Shown: positions 1 to 8,173 of the stretch, piece by piece
How positions within the stretch are numbered: position 1 is the first letter of the stretch
How the letters are laid out: every line of letters begins with the position of its first letter
Assembly (NCBI RefSeq): GCF_046025915.1
Contig: NZ_JAQQFR010000019.1
Span: 1-64,000, forward strand
DNA from: Herbaspirillum rhizosphaerae_A
GTDB lineage: Bacteria > Pseudomonadota > Gammaproteobacteria > Burkholderiales > Burkholderiaceae_D
Reading direction: 5' to 3'
Length of the DNA: 64,000 bases
The notes under the pieces: model-generated
What the model was told of the DNA's origin: nothing
Databases searched by the model: none
What the model saw: the letters and a program-made list of their open reading frames with translations, nothing else
Program-made: the position numbers and the translations under genes

Positions 1-269
1 GTGACTTCAGCTTTGTTTATAGAAGTAATTTTTTAGATCAGACAAAAAAAATGAAATGCATTTGTTGTATTTTTTTATCGCAATAACACACCGTGTGGGT
101 GCAATGTGCCTTGCACTGATGACCGTCTCTTGCGGTTGTGCACATCGATTTCCAGCTTCAATAATGGGTTTAAACGGGAGTGGTACGGGGATTGGATTTG
201 ACGGCAGACCAGATCGGTCAACTGAAGAGCAACATGTGTGTTCGCTGCTGAAAGTACGGGCGCAGGCCG
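1..269. other. Gene-poor stretch at window start
   Basis: No convincing gene is visible. An 83-codon open frame starting at 56 runs into the truncated tRNA copy and has no family resemblance or good ribosome binding site. The stretch is more A+T-rich than the rest of the window and could be the edge of an acquired segment lying to the left. Confidence 0.4.
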
Positions 270-318
270 CTCGTCGTAAGCTTGGGAAGCTTCTGCTCTG
301 CCATTGAGCTACACCCGC
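270..318 (-). pseudogene. Truncated tRNA-Gly(CCC) copy
   Basis: On the minus strand the first 49 nucleotides of the tRNA-Gly at 1590-1663 are repeated with one mismatch (in the D-loop region). This part includes the acceptor 5' strand, D arm and anticodon arm with CCC. The match stops just before the T arm, so no cloverleaf can form and there is no 3' acceptor strand or CCA. Its upstream DNA, including a TATAAT-like -10 box, is duplicated too. It should be a non-functional remnant, although it may still be transcribed. Confidence 0.85.
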
Positions 319-406
319 GTTGGGTAGGGATTATACCGGGTTACGGGTGGTTATTTCTGACGTTGGAAATTGCTGGGCGCGTTACTGGTGCGGCTACCTT
401 GATTGG
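270..406. repeat. Inverted repeat, left arm (tRNA-Gly region)
   Basis: This segment is the reverse complement of 1502-1638 with about six mismatches over 137 bp by eye. It spans the tRNA-Gly promoter region and the first two thirds of the tRNA. The two arms enclose an orphan lipoprotein gene, so homologous recombination between them could invert about 1.1 kb. Confidence 0.85.
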
Positions 407-410
407 CGAT

Positions 411-1214
411 TCATTTTTTCTCTTCCTCTGCAAGCGCTTTGTTCACATCGGTAATACGTGTATTAATTCCCGCCTTATCTTCATCCTTCGTCGTTGACGC
501 ATCGCGTTCTGCTTGCAAGGATTGCAGTGTCTGTTTTAAACGGGCAATGCGTTGTGCTGACGTTCCTTGTGTTCCCTCCAGAAGCGCTTTTTGCAAACCG
601 TCGACAAATGAACAGGTATTGTGTAGATCGATCACGTCGCTGAATGCTTGATAGACGGGATACGTGTTCACGTCGCTCTTCATTAAAGTATGAATTGCGA
701 GCATTTTTGTATCGCGCATTTCTACAATTTTCTTATCGACGGCAGTAACGAGCATCTGCTTATAGATGGTCTCGTTAATCAGAGAACGCTCTGAATTGCT
801 AAATAGTGCCAATGCACCCAATATCGATTTTCCTTGTGCGCTAGCTGCAACCGCCGCACCACCAGCAAATAAACTCGTTGCCGTACCAAGAGTAATATTC
901 CAAGCTGCCTCATTGCCATAGAGCCCCCTGCGGTAGCGCAAGCACTCCTCTGCCGAAGTCATCACTAAAGCTGAAATAGCAAAATTGCGTTGTTGCGTGC
1001 AGATGCCACCCAGGGTGGTTATGTCAGCACTGCTTAACGGTGCGTAGCATTTAGGCTCTGTGATGAGGGTGTTGGTCTTGGCCTTGAGTGTCTCGTATGT
1101 GGTTGTTAGCTCAAGAGAACTCAACGGGTGAGCCGAGTAAGGCTGATACATATGAGTGCAGCCAGCCAAGAAAGATAAAGACAACCCAGCTGTTACCTGA
1201 TTTATTTTTAGCAT
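411..1214 (-). CDS. Putative lipoprotein, unknown function
   Basis: The 267-residue product begins with a short charged N-terminus, a hydrophobic stretch and a lipobox (LAGC, Cys at about 19), which predicts lipidation by Lgt and cleavage by LspA. Residues 105-135 form a Gly/Ala-rich segment that could be a membrane-associated helix. The last 45 residues are charged and coiled-coil-like (Arg-Leu-Lys-Gln-Thr pattern), ending in EEEKK. I do not recognise a family. The gene lies alone between the two arms of the tRNA-Gly inverted repeat, its stop codon only a few bases from the left arm. This suggests an accessory cargo gene. The reading frame is well supported, the function unknown. Confidence 0.8.
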   Translation of the reverse strand: MLKINQVTAGLSLSFLAGCTHMYQPYSAHPLSSLELTTTYETLKAKTNTLITEPKCYAPLSSADITTLGGICTQQRNFAISALVMTSAEECLRYRRGLYGNEAAWNITLGTATSLFAGGAAVAASAQGKSILGALALFSNSERSLINETIYKQMLVTAVDKKIVEMRDTKMLAIHTLMKSDVNTYPVYQAFSDVIDLHNTCSFVDGLQKALLEGTQGTSAQRIARLKQTLQSLQAERDASTTKDEDKAGINTRITDVNKALAEEEKK

Positions 1215-1501
1215 CGCTTCCCCTAGTGAGTTTCTATTTGTTGTTTCACGCGGCTATTGGCTAAGTATTTTCGAAAATGTAAGGTGCCGTCAAGAAGATT
1301 ATTCGATGAGAGAACCTAGCGCTGTCTCCCCACACATACCCACCCGAATGGGGGGCTGCCAGCGAATATCCCGACGTGGAGGTAACATTTTCGTTTTATT
1401 TCTTATTTTTATACTGCTATTTGAGTTTGCCAATACATACCGCAATTTATTACTCATCAATGCTAATTGCAGGCGGGCATTAATTATTTTTCGCCAATAA
1501 A
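1215..1501. other. A+T-rich intergenic region
   Basis: This holds the upstream region of the lipoprotein gene and runs to the right arm of the inverted repeat. Two short overlapping open frames (1299-1505 minus, 1306-1500 plus) oppose each other and have no recognisable features. I see no RNA gene here. Confidence 0.4.
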
Positions 1502-1638
1502 CCAATCAAGGCAGTCGCACCAGTAACGCGTCCAGCAATTTCCAACGTCAGAAATAACCATCCGTAACCCGGTATAATCCGTACCCAACGCGGGTGTAGC
1601 TCAATGGTAGAGCAGAAGCTTCCCAAGCTTACGACGAG
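1502..1638. repeat. Inverted repeat, right arm (tRNA-Gly region)
   Basis: This is the intact parental-looking arm. It contains the promoter region of tRNA-Gly (TATAAT at 1573-1578) and the first 49 nucleotides of the tRNA. It matches the reverse complement of 270-406. Confidence 0.85.
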
Positions 1639-1663
1639 GGTTCGATCCCCTTCACCCGCTCCA
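1590..1663 (+). tRNA. tRNA-Gly(CCC)
   Basis: The 74-nt sequence folds as a cloverleaf: acceptor GCGGGTG pairs with CACCCGC, there is a short D arm, and the anticodon loop TTCCCAA gives anticodon CCC. The T arm is GAGGGTTCGATCCCCTTC, the discriminator is U and CCA is encoded. It decodes the GGG glycine codon. A TATAAT -10 box sits 12 bp upstream. It is the intact partner of the truncated copy at 270-318, and trmB, a tRNA-modifying enzyme gene, follows about 100 bp downstream. Confidence 0.95.
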
Positions 1664-1766
1664 GGGTGCAAGGGAAATCACCGTTTTTCATCGCTGCTTT
1701 ATTTGCGTCCCTTTTGCACGCCGCATAACAATTCCATCTTCAGATCCTTCGCTTCACGAGTCATTC

Positions 1767-2486
1767 ATGTCAGAAAACAAATCCGGCAAACCGCTTTTTT
1801 ACGATCCGACCGAACATCGTATCCGCAGCTTCGTCACACGTGCAGGTCGCTTGTCGGGCGCGCAGGCGCGTGCTATTGAGGAGCTGGGGCCGCAGTTCTT
1901 GTTGCCGTATGCAAAGGAGACGCTGGATATCGATGCGGCCTTTGGACGCTCGGCGCCGACGGTGTTTGAGATCGGCTTCGGCATGGGTGACACCAGCGCG
2001 AAGATTGCGGCAGATATGCCGGAGAAGAATTTCATCGGCGTGGAAGTGCATACGCCGGGCGTAGGTAGTTTGCTGAAGCAGATCGGTGAGCAGAGCCTGA
2101 CCAATATGCGTCTGATCCAGCACGATGCGGTGGAAGTGTTGACCAACATGATTGCACCTGGCTCACTGGCCGGCGCGCATGTGTTCTTTCCGGATCCGTG
2201 GCACAAGGCGCGTCACAACAAGCGCCGCCTGATTCAGGGGCCGCTGGTGAGCCTGCTGGCGTCGCGTATTGCGCCGGGCGGTTACCTGCATTGCGCCACC
2301 GACTGGGAAGAGTATGCGATCCAGATGCTGGAAGTGCTGGGCGCGGAGCCGACGCTGAAGAACAACACCGACGCCGCTGAAGGTTATGCACCGCGTCCCG
2401 ACTACCGCCCTGTCACCAAGTTTGAAAACCGCGGCCTGCGCTTGGGACATGGTGTTTGGGATCTGGTGTTCATCAAACAGCCTTGA
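1767..2486 (+). CDS. trmB: tRNA (guanine-N7)-methyltransferase TrmB
   Basis: TrmB methylates N7 of G46 in the variable loop of many tRNAs using S-adenosylmethionine. The 239-residue product carries the SAM-binding motif EIGFGMGD (about 70) followed by IGVEVH. It also has the family motif FFPDPWHKARHNKRRL at about 140-155, where Asp and the basic residues serve catalysis and tRNA binding. The length is usual for the family. The gene follows tRNA-Gly and probably has its own promoter. Its 3' end faces the chemoreceptor gene across a large hairpin. Confidence 0.95.
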   Translation: MSENKSGKPLFYDPTEHRIRSFVTRAGRLSGAQARAIEELGPQFLLPYAKETLDIDAAFGRSAPTVFEIGFGMGDTSAKIAADMPEKNFIGVEVHTPGVGSLLKQIGEQSLTNMRLIQHDAVEVLTNMIAPGSLAGAHVFFPDPWHKARHNKRRLIQGPLVSLLASRIAPGGYLHCATDWEEYAIQMLEVLGAEPTLKNNTDAAEGYAPRPDYRPVTKFENRGLRLGHGVWDLVFIKQP

Positions 2487-2495
2487 TATCTTTTT

Positions 2496-2650
2496 CTAAC
2501 CTGTTTGCGATCTGTAGCGAGAGGCCATCAGCCGGTGACGACCGGAGCGGAGGAACCGGAGTGTACTTCAGCACATGAGGATTCCGAGCACCGCCCAAGG
2601 GTTTCCAATTCACGGATCATGGCCTCGCAGTAAGATCGCAGACAGGTTAG
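2496..2650. repeat. Dispersed palindromic repeat, family A copy 1 / bidirectional terminator
   Basis: Outer arms 2496-2526 and 2621-2650 are complementary over about 30 bp with a few mismatches. Inside lies a GC-rich core with a GTGTAC-type small hairpin near 2561. The same architecture and sequence recur in the opposite orientation at 50327-50446. The element sits between convergent trmB and the chemoreceptor gene and covers the latter's stop codon, so it probably works as a shared terminator or 3'-end stabiliser. Confidence 0.65.
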
Positions 2651-4221
2651 GCGCGCAGTTTGAACACACTCACTGCACGCGCCAACCCGGCGGCCTGATC
2701 CTGCAGGCTTTCTGCCGCGGCGGCGGCCTCTTCCACCAGCGCGGCGTTCTGCTGCGTGACCAGATCCATTTGCACGACTGCCCGGTTGACTTCGTCGATG
2801 CCGGCGCTTTGCTCGCGGTTGGCGCGGGTGATCTCGTCCATGATCTCTGCGACCTGGGCGACGGCGACGACGATCTCTTGCATGGTCTGGCCGGCGTTGC
2901 CGACCAGGCTGGTGCCGGTGCTGACTTTGGATACCGAGTCGCTGATGAGCTCCTTGATCTCTTTAGCGGCGGTTGCACTGCGTTGGGCCAGCGTGCGCAC
3001 TTCTGATGCAACCACGGCGAAACCTCTGCCCTGTTCTCCGGCACGCGCGGCTTCGACGGCAGCGTTGAGCGCGAGGATGTTGGTCTGGAACGCAATACCG
3101 TCGATGACGCCGATGATGTCGACGATCTTGTGCGAGCTTTGCTCGATGGCGTTCATGGTGTCGACCACGGCGGCGACCATCTCACCGCCTTTTACTGCCA
3201 CGCCGGAGGCATCGGCAGCGAGCTTGTTGGCTTGAAGCGTGTTCTCAGCGTTCTTTTGCACGGTGGAGGTGATCTCTTCCATGGAGGCGGCAGTTTCTTC
3301 GAGGGAACCGGCCTGCTCTTCAGTGCGTGACGACAAGTCCTGATTGCCGAGTGCGATTTCGGTCGAGGCGGTGGCGATGGTGTTGGTGCTGACGCGCACT
3401 TCGCTGACGATGCCGACCAGATTGTCGTTCATGTCTTTGAGCGCCTGCAAAAGTTGAGCAGTCTCATCCTTGCCGCTGACGACTACTTCCGAGCGCAAGT
3501 CCCCTGCGGCCACGGTCTGCGCAATGATGACGGCAGTATTGAGCGGACGCGTGATGCTGGTCACCAGCCAGAAGGTGACGATGCTGCCGAGGATCAGCGC
3601 CAGCACGATGGACACCACCAGCGTCAGCCGTGCCTCCCGGTAATCCGACGCGGCATCCAGCGCGATCTCTTCGCGGAATTTGTCAGCCGACTTGCGGACG
3701 TCGGCGACGATGTCGTCAATCATCTGCGTTGGCAGGCGATCTGCGCCTTTGACGGCGTCATCGACACGCCCTACGCTGTCGCGGTCTTCAGGCTTGTATT
3801 CCTTCTGGAGGGCGGCGAGATATTTGACGCCGAGATCGGCATGCGCCTGCTGGGCCTGCTTCAGTTTGTCGGTGCTCATACCGAGCGCGGGCAGCAAGCT
3901 GGTGAGCTTGTCCAGATTGACCTGCGTGGCTTTGCCCTCGTCGATAAAGGCCTGGCGGTATTTATTGAAGGATTCGGCATCCTTGCCGCGCAGCAAGGTG
4001 TTCTTCCACTCCTGCACCTGGATCTTGAATTGCACCTGGGCACTGCGAGCGGAGTCGATGGCTTTTTCGATGGTGCCGGCTTTTTGCATCGCCAGCGTAT
4101 TCTGCTCAAAACTCTCGTTGAGCGTCATCCAGCCCCGAACGCCTACGAAGATGGTTGCCAGCAGCAACAACGCCGCCAGCAAACCGAGACGTGTACCTAT
4201 CCTGAGATCGGTCAGCTTCAT
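2647..4221 (-). CDS. Methyl-accepting chemotaxis protein
   Basis: This is an inner-membrane chemoreceptor that passes ligand occupancy to CheA/CheW. I start at the ATG at 4221, which has a GGAGGG site just upstream, giving 524 residues; a longer frame to 4266 exists. TM1 is near 10-30. A periplasmic four-helix-bundle-type domain follows to about 195, then TM2 near 198-220 and a HAMP segment starting SITRPLN. The cytoplasmic signalling hairpin has the highly conserved tip (FQTNILALNAAVEAARAGEQ) and a C-terminal Gln/Glu-rich methylation helix. There is no C-terminal CheR-docking pentapeptide. The ligand cannot be told from sequence. Confidence 0.93.
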   Translation of the reverse strand: MKLTDLRIGTRLGLLAALLLLATIFVGVRGWMTLNESFEQNTLAMQKAGTIEKAIDSARSAQVQFKIQVQEWKNTLLRGKDAESFNKYRQAFIDEGKATQVNLDKLTSLLPALGMSTDKLKQAQQAHADLGVKYLAALQKEYKPEDRDSVGRVDDAVKGADRLPTQMIDDIVADVRKSADKFREEIALDAASDYREARLTLVVSIVLALILGSIVTFWLVTSITRPLNTAVIIAQTVAAGDLRSEVVVSGKDETAQLLQALKDMNDNLVGIVSEVRVSTNTIATASTEIALGNQDLSSRTEEQAGSLEETAASMEEITSTVQKNAENTLQANKLAADASGVAVKGGEMVAAVVDTMNAIEQSSHKIVDIIGVIDGIAFQTNILALNAAVEAARAGEQGRGFAVVASEVRTLAQRSATAAKEIKELISDSVSKVSTGTSLVGNAGQTMQEIVVAVAQVAEIMDEITRANREQSAGIDEVNRAVVQMDLVTQQNAALVEEAAAAAESLQDQAAGLARAVSVFKLRA

Positions 4222-4362
4222 ATACCCTCCATGCTTGTGGTTGCGCGGAAACAGTACTGCCAACAATGTCGGTCATGGCTTCAGCTTATTTCAGCATAGA
4301 CCATCGGCGCTGTTGTCATACTGTTAATTAACGGCAAAGCATGATGCGTACCACAGGGTATG

Positions 4363-6219
4363 TCACTCAGAAATTTCCTGAATCAGAGCGATGATTTCCG
4401 TACCGTAAGTTTCCAGTTTCTTTTCGCCAACGCCGGTGACACCGCGCAGATCGTCGAGCGATGACGGCTTGGCTTTGGCGATTTCTCGCATGGTGGCGTC
4501 GTGGAAAATAACGTAGGCCGGCACGTTGTGTTTGCGCGCGGTCTCGACGCGCCACCAGCGCAGCTTGTCGAAGAGCGTTTGTTCTTCGGTCGACAGATCC
4601 GTTTCGGTGTAGTTGGATTTGGACGACGTGCGTTTTGGTTTGACCGGCTTCTGATATTGGCGCAGCTGGATCTTTTGCTCGCCGCGCAACACCGGCTTGG
4701 CCTCTTCGGTCAGTTTGAGCGAGCTGTAGTTTTCATGGTCAACGGTCAGCAAGCCAAGCGCGATGACCTGGCGCAGCACGGCGCGCCATTCAGCTTCGCC
4801 ATACTCGCTGCCGATGCCGAACACCGACAATTGGTCGTGACGCCATTGCTTGACCCTCTCGCCGTCAATGCCCCGCAAGACATCCAGCACGTGGCCGGCG
4901 GCAAAGCGCTGTTCGACGCGATAGACGGTCGACAAGAGTTTTTGCGCCATCAGCGTGCCATCGAAGGAGACCGGCGGCGACAGACAGATGTCGCAGTTGC
5001 CGCAGGCTTGCTGGCCGTGCTGGCCGAAATAATCCAGCAGTCGCACGCGGCGGCAATGCAGGGTTTCGCACAGGCCGAGCATGGCGTCGAGCTTGACGCC
5101 GAGCACGCGCTTGAAGGTTTCGTCGGCTTCGGACTCGGCGATCATGCGGCGCTGTTGCACCACGTCTTGCAAGCCGTAGGCCATCCAGGCATTGGCGGGC
5201 AAACCGTCGCGGCCGGCGCGGCCGGTTTCCTGATAATAGCCTTCGATGCTCTTTGGCAAATCGAGGTGGGCGACAAAGCGCACATCGGGCTTGTCGATAC
5301 CCATGCCGAAGGCGATGGTGGCGACCATGACGATCTTGTCTTCACGCAGGAAACGCGACTGGTTGGCGGTACGCTTGGCATAGTCCATGCCGGCGTGATA
5401 TGGCAGCGCGTTGATGCCGCTCTGCTTGAGGAATTCGGCGGTCTCTTCGACCTTCTTGCGCGACAGGCAGTACACCACGCCGGCGTCGTCGGGATGCTCG
5501 CTCTCGATGAAGTCGAGCAACTGCTTGCGGCCGTTGGCCTTTTCGACGATCTGGTAGCGGATGTTCGGACGGTCGAAGGACGACACGAACTGGCGCGCAT
5601 CTTCGAGCTGCAGGCGATGGATGATTTCTTCGCGGGTCTGCTGGTCGGCGGTTGCCGTCAACGCGATGCGCGGCACGTTGGGAAAGCGCTCGTGCAGCAC
5701 CGACAGCTTGATGTATTCGGGACGGAAGTCGTGACCCCATTGCGACACGCAGTGCGCCTCGTCGATGGCAAACAGCGAGATGTGCGCCGCCTCCAGCAGG
5801 TCGAGGCAGCGCGGCGTCATCAGACGTTCCGGTGCGACATACAAGACATCGAGATCGCCGCTGCGCACGCGCCGCTCGATCTGCATTGCCTCATCAAAGG
5901 TCTGGGTGGAATTGAGGAAGGCGGCGCGTACGCCGACTTCGGCCAGCGCGTCGACCTGATCCTGCATCAGCGCGATCAGCGGCGACACCACCACCCCCAC
6001 GCCATCGCGCACCAGCGCCGGCACCTGATAGCACAGCGACTTGCCGCCGCCGGTCGGCATCAGCACCAGCGCGTCGCCGCCCTGCACGACGTGCTGGACG
6101 ATCTCCGCCTGCTGGCCGCGAAACGACGAATAGCCGAATACGGTTTCGAGGATGTGCAGCGCTTTGGATTGCTGCTCGTGGACGCGACCTGACACCGGCT
6201 CTGACACAATTTCAGACAT
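4363..6219 (-). CDS. recQ: ATP-dependent DNA helicase RecQ
   Basis: RecQ is a 3'-5' superfamily 2 helicase of the RecF recombination and repair pathway. The 618-residue product has Walker A TGGGKSLCYQVPA (about 57-69), a DEAH box within IDEAHCVSQWGHDFRPEY (about 152), and helicase motifs V/VI (FGMGIDKPDVR, QETGRAGRDG). It then has an RQC zinc site (CRRVRLLDYFGQ...CGNCDIC, about 385-405), a winged helix and a C-terminal HRDC domain (about 535-615). All usual domains are present. Its ATG directly abuts the stop codon of the upstream uppP-like gene, so the genes are probably co-transcribed. Confidence 0.97.
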   Translation of the reverse strand: MSEIVSEPVSGRVHEQQSKALHILETVFGYSSFRGQQAEIVQHVVQGGDALVLMPTGGGKSLCYQVPALVRDGVGVVVSPLIALMQDQVDALAEVGVRAAFLNSTQTFDEAMQIERRVRSGDLDVLYVAPERLMTPRCLDLLEAAHISLFAIDEAHCVSQWGHDFRPEYIKLSVLHERFPNVPRIALTATADQQTREEIIHRLQLEDARQFVSSFDRPNIRYQIVEKANGRKQLLDFIESEHPDDAGVVYCLSRKKVEETAEFLKQSGINALPYHAGMDYAKRTANQSRFLREDKIVMVATIAFGMGIDKPDVRFVAHLDLPKSIEGYYQETGRAGRDGLPANAWMAYGLQDVVQQRRMIAESEADETFKRVLGVKLDAMLGLCETLHCRRVRLLDYFGQHGQQACGNCDICLSPPVSFDGTLMAQKLLSTVYRVEQRFAAGHVLDVLRGIDGERVKQWRHDQLSVFGIGSEYGEAEWRAVLRQVIALGLLTVDHENYSSLKLTEEAKPVLRGEQKIQLRQYQKPVKPKRTSSKSNYTETDLSTEEQTLFDKLRWWRVETARKHNVPAYVIFHDATMREIAKAKPSSLDDLRGVTGVGEKKLETYGTEIIALIQEISE

Positions 6220-7092
6220 TTATTGCAAGTATCCCTTGCTGACCGCAACCAGCAAAAACACGCCAAGTGCGGCGCGATAAACAATGAAAGGCCAGGTCGA
6301 AAAACGCTCCAGGAATTTCATCAATCCCCAGATCGCGCAAAACGCCGAAACGCTCGCGACCACAATACCGAATAACAATAGCGACCATGCCTGCAGCGGA
6401 ATATGCGCATGCCACAGGACAGCCAGTTCTTTGAGGCCGGCCAGCGCGATCGCCGGCAAGCCGAGCAGGAAGGAGAAGCGCGCCGCTTCTTCCCGCTTGA
6501 AATTGAGAAACAGCGCAGCGGTCAAGGTCGACCCCGAACGCGATACACCCGGAATCAGCGCGCCGACTTGCGCAATACCGACGATCAGCGCGTCGCGCAG
6601 GCGCATTTCGTCGACGGTGCGGCGATGACGGCAAGCCAGCTCGGCAATCGCCAACAGAACCGCCATCGCGATGCACGACCAGCCGATCACCGACAGGCTG
6701 CGCAGCGGCGAGCCGCAGGCGTTCAACACATGCGACAGGGCCAGACCGGCGATGCCGATGGGGATGGTCGCCAGAATGATCGCGACCGCCAGGCGGAACA
6801 TCGGGCTGTTGAAATCACGCTGCTTCCACGCAGTGATGCTGCCGGTGGTGACGGCCGAGACATCGCGCCAGAAATAGCTGACCACCGCAGCCAGCGCCGC
6901 CAGCTGCATCGCCGCCGAGAACGCCGAGCCCGGATCATGCCAGCCCAATACTGCCGGCACGATGCGCATATGCGCCGTGGATGAGATCGGCAACAACTCG
7001 GTGATGCCTTGCACGACCCCAAGAAAACCGATCTGGAGATAGTCCAGAGAGGCGAAGCCGATATCCAGACCGGCGCTGCAAACATTTGCCAC
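6220..7092 (-). CDS. uppP: Undecaprenyl-diphosphatase (UppP/BacA family), second copy
   Basis: UppP dephosphorylates undecaprenyl diphosphate at the membrane so that the lipid carrier of cell-wall synthesis can be reused. Both family motifs are visible: the Glu-rich site QGITELLPISSTAH and PGVSRSGSTL. There are about seven to eight hydrophobic segments. I choose the GTG at 7092 because AAAGGA lies six bases upstream; a GTG at 7134 would overlap the neighbour. The result is 290 residues. It differs from the canonical first motif (EGLTEFLPISSTGH) and diverges clearly from the adjacent uppP, so it looks like an older paralogue rather than a recent duplication. Confidence 0.88.
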   Translation of the reverse strand: MANVCSAGLDIGFASLDYLQIGFLGVVQGITELLPISSTAHMRIVPAVLGWHDPGSAFSAAMQLAALAAVVSYFWRDVSAVTTGSITAWKQRDFNSPMFRLAVAIILATIPIGIAGLALSHVLNACGSPLRSLSVIGWSCIAMAVLLAIAELACRHRRTVDEMRLRDALIVGIAQVGALIPGVSRSGSTLTAALFLNFKREEAARFSFLLGLPAIALAGLKELAVLWHAHIPLQAWSLLLFGIVVASVSAFCAIWGLMKFLERFSTWPFIVYRAALGVFLLVAVSKGYLQ

Positions 7093-7111
7093 GATAAATC
7101 CTTTGTTACTT

Positions 7112-7966
7112 TTATTCGACCCAGGCAACAACACCCGAATAAGCCGTACCCAAAATCACCAGACCGAACAGGATGCGATACCAGGCAAACACGGTGAAGT
7201 CATGCGAGCTGATGTAACGCAGCAACCAGCGCACGCACAGGAAAGCTGAAACGAAGGCGGCCAAGGTGCCGATGGTGAACAGCGGCGCATCGGCGGCGCT
7301 CAGCAAGGCGCGCTCTTTGTACAGCGAATAAATGGTGGCCGCGAACAGCGTCGGGATCGCCAGGAAGAAGGAAAACTCGGTTGCCGCCTTGCGCGACAGC
7401 CCGAACATCATGCCGCCGATGATCGTGGCGCCCGAACGGCTGGTGCCGGGGATCAGCGCAAAGGCTTGTGCGCAACCGACCTTGAAGGCATCCAGCGCTG
7501 TCATGTCATCCACGGAATCAATGCGCCCTGAGGAATAGCCCATGTTGCCCTTGTTGCGACGTTCCACCCACAGGATGATCAGACCGCCGACGATGAAGGC
7601 AATGGCGACCGGCACTGGTGCGAACAGGACTGCCTTGATCTTCTTGCTGAACAGGAAGCCGAGGATGGCGGCCGGCAGGAAGGCGATGATCAGGTTGATC
7701 ACCAGGCGCTGCGCCTTGCGGTCGCTGAACAGACCGCCGATCACCGCGGCGATGCGGGCGCGGTATTCCCAACACACGGCGAGAATGGCGCCAGCCTGGA
7801 TGACGATCTCAAAAACGTCGACTTTTTCTTTCGGAAAGGCCGGGCCGGCGAAATGCAACAGGCTACCTGCAAGAATCAGATGTCCGGTGGAAGAAATAGG
7901 TAGAAATTCGGTCAGGCCTTCTACGATGCCCATGATGAGCGCTTTGAGAGCGAGAATTGTGTCCAT
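7112..7966 (-). CDS. uppP: Undecaprenyl-diphosphatase UppP (BacA)
   Basis: The 284-residue polytopic membrane protein carries the canonical motif EGLTEFLPISSTGH near the N-terminus and PGTSRSGATI near 165-175, which form the phosphatase site. The length is typical. It leads a probable operon with the second uppP-like gene (19 bp downstream) and recQ. No clear Shine-Dalgarno sequence precedes the ATG; the N-terminus nevertheless aligns with the family. Excess UppP confers bacitracin resistance in known bacteria. The gene is divergent from the flavin monooxygenase. Confidence 0.95.
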   Translation of the reverse strand: MDTILALKALIMGIVEGLTEFLPISSTGHLILAGSLLHFAGPAFPKEKVDVFEIVIQAGAILAVCWEYRARIAAVIGGLFSDRKAQRLVINLIIAFLPAAILGFLFSKKIKAVLFAPVPVAIAFIVGGLIILWVERRNKGNMGYSSGRIDSVDDMTALDAFKVGCAQAFALIPGTSRSGATIIGGMMFGLSRKAATEFSFFLAIPTLFAATIYSLYKERALLSAADAPLFTIGTLAAFVSAFLCVRWLLRYISSHDFTVFAWYRILFGLVILGTAYSGVVAWVE

Positions 7967-8173
7967 GCTGGAGGGAGGTTAAGTCAAAGGAACCGCAAAG
8001 AGCCGGAAAAAAAGCGGCTCCGGCGCCGGTCGAAGTCAGCATTTTACTGGTTCGGCACGGGACGGGTGCGTTTTTGCTTTGGCGCGAAAGAAACTGTGCG
8101 AGATTATTGAAGTCACACAATGCAGGCACAAGCAGCGCTTCATTCAATTGCTGTCCACTTCCGGAGAAGTGTA

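Noticed and set aside
56..307. 83-codon frame at the window start
   Set aside because: It reads into the truncated tRNA copy and lacks support beyond being open.
1299..1505. Opposed short frames in the intergenic region left of tRNA-Gly
   Set aside because: They overlap each other, have no ribosome binding site worth naming and no family resemblance.
270..1638. The tRNA-Gly repeat as att sites of an integrated island
   Set aside because: The copies are inverted and share the 5' rather than the 3' part of the tRNA, and no integrase gene is visible, so a standard site-specific insertion is not supported.
4501..6192. 563-codon open frame on the plus strand opposite recQ
   Set aside because: It mirrors recQ codons on the other strand of a GC-rich gene and shows low-complexity composition with no motifs; recQ is unmistakable.
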